DNA from: Peptococcaceae bacterium | Lineage (GTDB): Bacteria; Bacillota; Peptococcia; Peptococcales; Peptococcaceae | Reading direction: 5' to 3' | Length of the DNA: 5,386 nt | Assembly: GCA_017622155.1 (NCBI GenBank) | Contig: JAGARS010000247.1 | Span: 1-5,386, forward strand | Shown here: positions 1 through 5,386 of the stretch, in pieces | Layout of the letters: the number at the start of each line of letters is the position of its first letter | Position numbering within the stretch: position 1 is the stretch's first letter | The notes under the pieces: model-generated | Seen by the model: only the letters and a program-made list of their open reading frames with translations | Told to the model about the DNA's origin: nothing | The model's database searches: none | Made by a program: the position numbers and the translations under genes

Positions 1-938
1 CCGAAATGCAGCAGTATGCCATTCGCAAAGGAGCAGCGCTTCTGATTGTGGGCGGAGATACACCGCAGAGCAGTTTGCTGCGGGAAGCGGAAGAAACCAA
101 TACACCGGTTATGATTTCTTCGTATGATGTGTTTGAAACAATTTCAACCATCAACAAAGCTATCTATGAACGTCTGGTACAGCCGGAACTGGTACGCATT
201 GGCGATATTATGAAAAGAGATGTTGCAACATTATATCCGCACGACACTGTCATGGACTGGCATGAATTGACATTGAAAACCGGGCACAGCAATTTCCCTG
301 TTATCAATGGCGAAAATAAGCTTTTGTGGCTGGTAACACCAATGTCGGTAACCGGGTTAAGCAGCAATATGCCTATCAGTGAAGTGATGGATACAGAAAT
401 GCTGACAGCAAATCCGCAGAATCTGGTAAGCCATATTTCTCGTTTGCTGGTATGGGAAAATACGGATTTGATTCCGGTTGTAGATGATGACGAGCTCCTG
501 GTGGGTGTGGTAAATCGACAGGATATTATTCAGGCTTTGCAGCAGACACAAAAACAGCCGCAGTTTGGCGAAACGGTAGACAACCTCACATTAAGCGGGT
601 TTAAGCTCGGCGATACCGTAGAAAATAACAAGATTACCATTAAAGGCGTCATTACGCAGTTTATGATGAATGAATCCAATGCAGCCAGTACCGGTGCAAT
701 TTCAATGATTATCACCAATGCTGCTACCATTGCTGTACGCAAACTGCACAGATTGCAGGCAACAGTGGATGAAATGCATATTATATGTATCAATGCCATC
801 GACCAGGGAGAGGAAATCAGTGTTACCGCAGAAATTTTGCAGCTGGATAAAAGAATTTGCAAAGTTGAAGTGGTGGTATGCACAGCAGAGCAGCTGAAGT
901 ATAAAGCACATCTGATTCTGAAAATTGTGAAAAAATAA
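1..938 (+). CDS. DRTGG / tandem CBS / hotdog-thioesterase-like protein (YtoI-type), 5' end missing
   Basis: The reading frame is already open at the left edge (first whole codon at 3) and ends at TAA 936-938, so the true start lies upstream. Counting from the Met at base 6, residues 1-60 look like the second half of a DRTGG domain (GAALLIVGGD, then the TPVMISSYDVFET segment). Residues about 65-118 and 123-180 are two CBS repeats; the second is the clearer one, with IPVVDDDELLVGVVNRQDII. Residues about 188-310 resemble a hotdog (4HBT-like) fold, with MMNESNAASTGAIS as the helix-start motif. This architecture matches Bacillus subtilis YtoI (about 440 aa), so roughly 130 N-terminal residues are missing. 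CBS pairs commonly bind adenine nucleotides, so a ligand-sensing role is plausible, but family function is unknown and no thioesterase substrate can be inferred. YtoI also lies near dnaE in Bacillus, which supports the assignment. The Met at base 6 is probably internal: it has no ribosome binding site in view and would split the DRTGG domain. Confidence 0.85.
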   Translation, partial: EMQQYAIRKGAALLIVGGDTPQSSLLREAEETNTPVMISSYDVFETISTINKAIYERLVQPELVRIGDIMKRDVATLYPHDTVMDWHELTLKTGHSNFPVINGENKLLWLVTPMSVTGLSSNMPISEVMDTEMLTANPQNLVSHISRLLVWENTDLIPVVDDDELLVGVVNRQDIIQALQQTQKQPQFGETVDNLTLSGFKLGDTVENNKITIKGVITQFMMNESNAASTGAISMIITNAATIAVRKLHRLQATVDEMHIICINAIDQGEEISVTAEILQLDKRICKVEVVVCTAEQLKYKAHLILKIVKK

Positions 939-981
939 TACGAAGAAATAATCTCAAAAAATATAAGCATCATAAATAGGG

Positions 982-988
982 AAAGGAG
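982..988 (+). promoter_or_regulatory. Ribosome binding site of dnaE
   Basis: AAAGGAG lies 7 bases before the ATG at 996. It fits the start chosen for dnaE, whose N-terminus aligns with the family without extension or loss. Confidence 0.85.
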
Positions 989-995
989 CGAACCG

Positions 996-3900
996 ATGGA
1001 ACCTTTTGTACATTTGCACAATCATACTGCATATAGCCTGCTGGATGGTGCCAGCAAAATTGATGAGCTGATGAAACGGGCGAAAGAGTTGAACATGCCT
1101 GCTATGGCCATTACCGACCATGGTGTGATGCATGGTGTGGTGGACTTTTACAAAGCGTGTAAAAAACATGATATTAAGCCGATTATCGGCTGTGAAGTAT
1201 ATGTGGCACCGCGCAGCCGGTTTGATCGTCAGCCGGGGCTGGATGATAGTGCGTATCATCTGGTGCTCCTGGTAAAAGACGAAATCGGTTATCGCAATTT
1301 ATCCAAGCTGGAATCACTGGCTTCCTTGGAAGGTTTTTATTATAAGCCTCGTGTAGACCGTGAACTTCTGGAACAATATCACGAAGGCTTGATTGCATTG
1401 TCAGGCTGTATTACCGGTGAAGTGGCACAGCGCATTCTGGAGGAAAATCTGGATGGGGCACGAGAAGCGGCAATCTGGTATCGTGATTTGTTCGGTGCGG
1501 ATAATTATTATTTTGAAGTGCAGAACCATGGCATGCATGAACAGATTCAGGTAAATTATTATCTGAATCAATTGAGTGAAGAGCTGGGCATTCCGCTGGT
1601 AGCTACCAATGACAATCACTATGTATATCAGGAGGATGCCAAAACACAGGATGTAATGCTGTGCATCCAGACAGGCAAAACTATGGATGATGCCAATCGC
1701 ATGCGCTTTGAAGGCAGTGAATTTTATCTGAAAAGCTATGACGAAATGCAGCGCGCTTTGGGCGATTATCCGTCCTCCCTCGGCAATACTCTGAAGATTG
1801 CTGAACAATGTAATTTTGATTTTACCTTTGGCGAAAATCATATGCCTATTTTCGATGTGCCGGAGGGCTATACGCTGGATACTTATCTGGATTTCTTATG
1901 CCGTCAGGAAATTCACAAACGCTACAACCCTGTGACAGACGAGATGATTCAGCGTTTGGAATATGAACTGGGTGTTATCAAACAAATGGGGTATTCCGGG
2001 TATTTCCTGATTGTGTGGGACTTTATCCGTTATGCCAGAGAGCAGGGCATTTATGTTGGGCCGGGGCGCGGCTCTGCGGCAGGCAGTATCGTGGCGTATG
2101 TATTGCGCATCACAGATATTGATCCGCTAAAATATGATTTGCTGTTTGAACGCTTCCTCAACCCGGAACGTGTCAGTATGCCCGATATTGATATTGACTT
2201 TTGCTATGAACGCAGAGGCGAAGTCATCGATTATGTAATTGAAAAATATGGTCAGGACCATGTGTGTCAGATTATTACCTTTGGCACCATGGCTGCACGC
2301 GGCGCCATTCGTGATGTCGGCCGTGTGCTGAATGTGCCCATTGCCACTGTAAATAAAGTATCGAAAGCCATTCCCCGTGATTTAGGAATTACCATTGAAA
2401 AAGCGCTGCAGGCATCAGCAGAATTGCGCGGATATTGTGAAGAAGATCCGCAGATTGCTGAAATGGTAGCCACAGCACAGAAGCTGGAAGGGCTGCCGCG
2501 TAATGCAGGCACCCATGCAGCAGGCGTGGTAATTTCAAAAGAACCGGTGGATTATTATCTGCCGCTGCAGAAATCGCCGGAATGCGGTGTTATCACGCAG
2601 ATGGCGAAAGAAAATGTAGAAGAGCTGGGCTTGCTGAAGATGGACTTTTTAGGGTTGCGCACCCTGACAGTTATCAATAAAGCGGTAGATATGATAGCAG
2701 AAAATCATGGTGTGCGGATTGATTTCGATACTATGGAAATGAACGACGAAAAGACCTATCAGCTGCTGTGTGATGGAGACAGCATCGGTGTATTCCAGCT
2801 GGAAAGCAGCGGGCTGCGTGCCATTATGCGTGCCGTACAGCCGACTACGCTGGAAGATGTCATTGCACTGGTGGCACTGTATCGCCCGGGCCCATTAAAC
2901 AGCGGCATGGCGGACGATTTTATTGACCGCAAGCATGGCAGAAAAGAAACAGAGTATCTGCATCCGCTTTTGGAGCCGATTTTGAAGCCTACTTACGGTG
3001 TAATTCTGTACCAGGAGCAGGTAATGCGTATTGCCAGCGAACTGGCAGGGTTCTCGCTGGGGCAGGCAGACATGCTGCGTCGTGCCATGGGGAAAAAGAA
3101 ACCGGAAATTATCGCTTCTCTGAAAGAAGATTTTATGAATGGTGCGGAGCAAAACCATGTAGATAGAGCTATTGCAGCAAAGGTATTTGAACTGATTGAA
3201 TACTTTGCCGGTTATGGGTTTAACAAGAGCCATAGTGCTGCGTATGCAGTGGTAGCATATCAGACTGCATATCTAAAAGCCCATTATCCTGTAGAATTTA
3301 TGGCGGCTTTATTGACCAGCATTATGGACTCTGCCGACCGAGTGGCCTTTTATATTGCGGAATGTAAACGTATGGGCATTGCGGTATTAACACCGGATGT
3401 CAATGAAAGTCAGGAAACCTTCACTGTGACAAACGGCTGTATTCGTTTCGGTTTGGCAGCTATGAAAAATGTGGGCAAAGGTGCCATGCAATCCATTATA
3501 GAAGTGCGTAAAGCGGACGGTCCGTTTACTTCACTGCAGGATTTCTGTGCCCGTGTAGATTTGACCCATGTCAATAAACGCATGATGGAAAATCTGATTA
3601 AAGGCGGGGCATTTGACTCTCTGGAAGGCAATAAACGACAGAAGCTTGCCATTCTGGATACCTGCCTGGAGCAAGGCAATGAAATTCGCAGAAGCAAAGC
3701 CAGCGCACAGATTTCTTTATTTGATTTTGGCGAAGAAACGGGGCTCACATCCAGATACGCACCGATTCCGCTGCCAAATCTGCCGGAGTTTGATAAGCAG
3801 GAATTGCTGGCTATGGAAAAACAGATTCTGGGGCTGTATGTCAGCGGGCATCCATTGGATGATTACAAGCAGGTGATTCACGAAAAAACATCTGTGACAC

Positions 3901-4586
3901 TTGCAGAGCTGACCGAAGATTACGATCAGCAAAAAATTATTGTAGCCGGGATGATTGAAAACTTCAAAATCAGCACCACCAAAAAAGGGGATACGATGGC
4001 GACAGTGCAGTTTGAAGATTTAACCGGCAGTATGGATATGCTGGTATTTCCGAAAACATTTGTGCGTTATCGGGAAATGATAGAGAAAGATGCCATTGTA
4101 CTTGTAAAAGGGCGATTCCTGGCACAGGATGACAACCCGAAACTGTCTGCTGATGAAATTCTGCCGCTGCCAAACGATGCTGTATGGCTGGAGCAGCAGA
4201 AACAGCGAGCTGCCGACGGCAATACTGTGTCGTATGTGAATCATCAGCGAGCGGCACAGGAAGCTTCGCAGCCTGTGCACAATATGCCGCGGGAAAATAT
4301 GGCGCAGCCGCAAGTGGCGTCCTTGCAGGAAATAGCCAACAAGCAGCCGAAAAAGCTGTATTTACGCATTGCAGGCTCGAATGATACACCGCAGGTAAAA
4401 CAGAAACTAAGCCAGATTTTGCGCCGTTATCATGGCGAAATGCCGGTATATTTTTATTTTAGCGACCGGAAAAGCATGGTGCTGGCGGAGTATCAGTACT
4501 GGGTGAATAATGAAATTGATTTGATTATGCTGTTGAGTCAGCTGTTAGGAGCCGAAAATATTTCGGTAAAAGATACCGCGAAATAA
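996..4586 (+). CDS. dnaE: DNA polymerase III alpha subunit (DnaE)
   Basis: This is the catalytic subunit of the replicative DNA polymerase, extending DNA at the fork with the beta clamp and clamp loader. It is complete at 1196 aa, close to E. coli DnaE (1160 aa). The order of domains is as follows. The PHP domain covers about 4-275, with the metal-ligand set H8, H10, D17, D41-H42, E67, H88, C138, D206 and H208 all present. The polymerase core covers about 280-815, with GPGRGS at 355-360, PDIDIDF at 396-402 and MDFLGLRTL around D550; D550 and two aspartates of PDIDIDF form the catalytic triad in this family. RNAGTHAAG (502-510) lies in the same core. A helix-hairpin-helix region follows at about 818-880, then a clamp-binding motif QISLF (905-909), SGHPLDDY, an OB fold (about 978-1050), a Q/A-rich linker (1066-1118) and a C-terminal domain (1119-1196). 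No intein or frameshift is seen. In Firmicutes DnaE often coexists with PolC; whether this genome has PolC is not visible here. Confidence 0.98.
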   Translation: MEPFVHLHNHTAYSLLDGASKIDELMKRAKELNMPAMAITDHGVMHGVVDFYKACKKHDIKPIIGCEVYVAPRSRFDRQPGLDDSAYHLVLLVKDEIGYRNLSKLESLASLEGFYYKPRVDRELLEQYHEGLIALSGCITGEVAQRILEENLDGAREAAIWYRDLFGADNYYFEVQNHGMHEQIQVNYYLNQLSEELGIPLVATNDNHYVYQEDAKTQDVMLCIQTGKTMDDANRMRFEGSEFYLKSYDEMQRALGDYPSSLGNTLKIAEQCNFDFTFGENHMPIFDVPEGYTLDTYLDFLCRQEIHKRYNPVTDEMIQRLEYELGVIKQMGYSGYFLIVWDFIRYAREQGIYVGPGRGSAAGSIVAYVLRITDIDPLKYDLLFERFLNPERVSMPDIDIDFCYERRGEVIDYVIEKYGQDHVCQIITFGTMAARGAIRDVGRVLNVPIATVNKVSKAIPRDLGITIEKALQASAELRGYCEEDPQIAEMVATAQKLEGLPRNAGTHAAGVVISKEPVDYYLPLQKSPECGVITQMAKENVEELGLLKMDFLGLRTLTVINKAVDMIAENHGVRIDFDTMEMNDEKTYQLLCDGDSIGVFQLESSGLRAIMRAVQPTTLEDVIALVALYRPGPLNSGMADDFIDRKHGRKETEYLHPLLEPILKPTYGVILYQEQVMRIASELAGFSLGQADMLRRAMGKKKPEIIASLKEDFMNGAEQNHVDRAIAAKVFELIEYFAGYGFNKSHSAAYAVVAYQTAYLKAHYPVEFMAALLTSIMDSADRVAFYIAECKRMGIAVLTPDVNESQETFTVTNGCIRFGLAAMKNVGKGAMQSIIEVRKADGPFTSLQDFCARVDLTHVNKRMMENLIKGGAFDSLEGNKRQKLAILDTCLEQGNEIRRSKASAQISLFDFGEETGLTSRYAPIPLPNLPEFDKQELLAMEKQILGLYVSGHPLDDYKQVIHEKTSVTLAELTEDYDQQKIIVAGMIENFKISTTKKGDTMATVQFEDLTGSMDMLVFPKTFVRYREMIEKDAIVLVKGRFLAQDDNPKLSADEILPLPNDAVWLEQQKQRAADGNTVSYVNHQRAAQEASQPVHNMPRENMAQPQVASLQEIANKQPKKLYLRIAGSNDTPQVKQKLSQILRRYHGEMPVYFYFSDRKSMVLAEYQYWVNNEIDLIMLLSQLLGAENISVKDTAK

Positions 4587-4607
4587 CAGCAGCGTGAGAG
4601 ACAATAG

Positions 4608-4613
4608 AGGAGG
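4608..4613 (+). promoter_or_regulatory. Ribosome binding site that sets the coaD start
   Basis: AGGAGG sits 7 bases before ATG 4621. An in-frame GTG at 4594 would add nine residues encoded across this Shine-Dalgarno sequence and has none of its own, so ATG 4621 is preferred. Confidence 0.88.
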
Positions 4614-4620
4614 GGCTGAC

Positions 4621-5103
4621 ATGAAAATAGCAGTATATGCAGGCACATTTGACCCGATTACCAAAGGCCATATCAGTGTGCTGTCCAGAGCAGCGCAGCT
4701 GTTTGACAAAGTAATTGTGGCAGTGGCTGCAGACAACAACAAGCATACGCTGTTTACTCTGGAAGAACGCAAGGCATTGGCAGAAGCATCTGTCAAAGGG
4801 TTTGCCAATGTAGAGGTAGATACTTTTACGGGGCTTCTGGTAAACTATGCAAAAGCACGGGGCGCTTCGGCACTGGTGCGCGGGCTGCGTATGGTATCGG
4901 ATTTTGAATATGAAATGCAGATGGCTACATTCAATAAAGATTTGTGCCATGAGCTGGAGACGGTGTTTTTTATTGCCGATGCGGAGCTTTCTTATATCAG
5001 TTCCAGCCAGGTGCGCGGCATTGCCAGCCTTGGCGGTGATGTAGAACGCTATGTCACAGAAGAAGTGGCAGAAGCATTGCGTCGAAAATACGGGAATGCA
5101 TAG
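4621..5103 (+). CDS. coaD: Phosphopantetheine adenylyltransferase (CoaD)
   Basis: CoaD transfers AMP from ATP to 4'-phosphopantetheine, giving dephospho-CoA and pyrophosphate, the penultimate step of coenzyme A synthesis in the cytoplasm. The 160-aa length is typical of the bacterial family. The start motif AGTFDPITKGH (7-17) contains the nucleotidyltransferase TxGH signature (T14, G16, H17). K41 aligns with the conserved active-site lysine of E. coli CoaD. RGLRMVSDFEYEMQ (87-100) is the hallmark CoaD segment, and ISSSQVR (126-132) is the second nucleotide-binding signature. The gene starts at ATG 4621 just after a strong ribosome binding site, 34 bases behind dnaE, so it is probably cotranscribed with it. 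In many bacteria coaD instead follows rsmD, a 16S rRNA methyltransferase gene, so the present location is a rearranged context. No key residue appears to be missing. Confidence 0.97.
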   Translation: MKIAVYAGTFDPITKGHISVLSRAAQLFDKVIVAVAADNNKHTLFTLEERKALAEASVKGFANVEVDTFTGLLVNYAKARGASALVRGLRMVSDFEYEMQMATFNKDLCHELETVFFIADAELSYISSSQVRGIASLGGDVERYVTEEVAEALRRKYGNA

Positions 5104-5128
5104 AGATAATCATGCATGTAAAAAATAA

Positions 5129-5150
5129 TATGTGTATCAGAATACGCATG
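5129..5150 (+). other. Small stem-loop in the coaD-tcdA gap
   Basis: ATGTGTAT (5130-5137) can pair with ATACGCAT (5142-5149) around the loop CAGA, giving 8 bp with one G-U wobble; a further T5129-G5150 wobble may close it. The stem is AT-rich and has no T tract after it, so it is not a standard terminator. It ends a few bases before the next ribosome binding site. A regulatory role is unproven. Confidence 0.3.
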
Positions 5151-5156
5151 CGCAAA

Positions 5157-5162
5157 AGGAGG
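5157..5162 (+). promoter_or_regulatory. Ribosome binding site that sets the GTG start of the tcdA-like gene
   Basis: AGGAGG, within the longer run AAAAGGAGG (5154-5162), lies 8 bases before GTG 5171. The next in-frame ATG (5198) has no comparable site and would remove nine residues, including part of the conserved RTRMLIG segment. Confidence 0.85.
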
Positions 5163-5170
5163 AACACGCT

Positions 5171-5386
5171 GTGGCAGATATATATGATCGCACCCGTATG
5201 CTGATTGGGCAGGAAGGCATTGATACATTGAAACATGCACATGTGCTGATTGCCGGTGTAGGCGGTGTTGGCTCCTTTGCGGCAGAGGCGCTGGCCAGAG
5301 CCGGTGTAGGCACCTTTACACTGCTGGATAATGATGTGGTGGATATTACGAATCTGAATCGTCAGATTCAGGCTACACAGGAGACC
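5171..5386 (+). CDS. tcdA: ThiF/E1-like adenylating enzyme, probably tRNA threonylcarbamoyladenosine dehydratase, 3' end missing
   Basis: Only the first 72 codons are in the window; the frame is open to the right edge. TcdA (CsdL/YgdL) uses ATP to cyclise N6-threonylcarbamoyladenosine at tRNA position 37 to the hydantoin form ct6A. Visible features are RTRMLIGQEG (7-16), common before the Rossmann fold in this family, the nucleotide-binding loop GVGGVGS (29-35), EALARAGVG (39-47), the acidic strand end LLDNDVVD (51-58) and TNLNRQ (60-65). The NxNRQ form, with Asn between the usual positions, is typical of TcdA, whereas MoeB and ThiF commonly carry NLxRQ with other residues; those relatives and HesA remain possible because the C-terminal half is absent. 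Family members are usually 230-270 aa, so over two thirds is missing. The gene starts at GTG behind a near-perfect ribosome binding site, 67 bases after coaD. Confidence 0.85.
   Translation, partial: MADIYDRTRMLIGQEGIDTLKHAHVLIAGVGGVGSFAAEALARAGVGTFTLLDNDVVDITNLNRQIQATQET

Noticed and set aside
925..952. Possible promoter before dnaE: TTGTGA, 16-base gap, AATAAT
   Set aside because: The -35 matches only 4 of 6 consensus bases and overlaps the end of the upstream gene in AT-rich sequence, where such matches are common; not enough to call.
530..1021. Long antisense open frame over the first gene and the start of dnaE
   Set aside because: It is a shadow of well-supported coding on the + strand, with Cys/Ser/Ile-rich composition, no recognisable domain and no ribosome binding site identified.
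3613..3876. Alternative + strand frame inside dnaE
   Set aside because: dnaE is intact through this region with conserved motifs, and the alternative frame shows no known family.
4552..4566. Inverted repeat CCGAAA-ATA-TTTCGG near the end of dnaE
   Set aside because: It is a 6-bp stem inside the coding sequence with a 3-base loop and no T tract, so it is unlikely to terminate transcription.
996..4586. Possible intein or split dnaE
   Set aside because: Polymerase motifs follow one another at normal spacing, with no insertion or splice-junction pattern.
4594..4620. Alternative GTG start giving a nine-residue longer CoaD
   Set aside because: It has no ribosome binding site, and its extra codons span the strong AGGAGG that serves ATG 4621; family proteins start at the MKIAVYAG position.
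5096..5117. Possible hairpin of two ATGCAT copies around the coaD stop codon
   Set aside because: Each copy is itself a palindrome, the stem would be only 6 AT-rich pairs with a 10-base loop, and no T tract follows.
1..5386. Coincidence of window length with the phiX174 genome (5386 bases)
   Set aside because: The gene content is bacterial chromosomal (dnaE, coaD, tcdA-like); no microvirus gene is present.

Overview
The window holds four consecutive genes on the + strand, with gaps of about 57, 34 and 67 bases, so they read as one likely transcription unit of bacterial chromosomal housekeeping genes. Each complete start is preceded by a strong AGGAG/AGGAGG-type ribosome binding site. Purine-rich Shine-Dalgarno sequences, moderate GC and the pairing of a DRTGG-CBS-hotdog (YtoI-type) gene with dnaE all point to a Firmicutes-type bacterium. 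A Negativicutes or Clostridia member seems most likely, but I cannot fix the genus from sequence alone.

Layout: (1) bases 1-938, the 3' part of a gene for a DRTGG / tandem CBS / hotdog-thioesterase-like protein, truncated by the left edge. (2) 996-4586, complete dnaE, the catalytic alpha subunit of DNA polymerase III (1196 aa). It has an apparently intact PHP metal-binding site, all polymerase motifs, an HhH region, an internal beta-clamp-binding motif, an OB fold and a C-terminal domain. (3) 4621-5103, complete coaD, phosphopantetheine adenylyltransferase (160 aa), which catalyses the fourth step of coenzyme A synthesis. (4) 5171-5386, the first 72 codons of a ThiF/E1-like gene, best matched to tcdA (tRNA threonylcarbamoyladenosine dehydratase), starting at GTG and cut by the right edge.

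The genes do not form one pathway: they cover a putative nucleotide-sensing protein, replication, cofactor synthesis and tRNA modification. No tRNA, rRNA, CRISPR array, insertion sequence, prophage, riboswitch or convincing rho-independent terminator is visible, and no gap exceeds 70 bases. I found no previously undescribed system. The points most worth a second look are the uncharacterised DRTGG-CBS-hotdog protein beside dnaE, the fully equipped PHP domain of DnaE, the placement of coaD behind dnaE, and a small hairpin just before the tcdA ribosome binding site.
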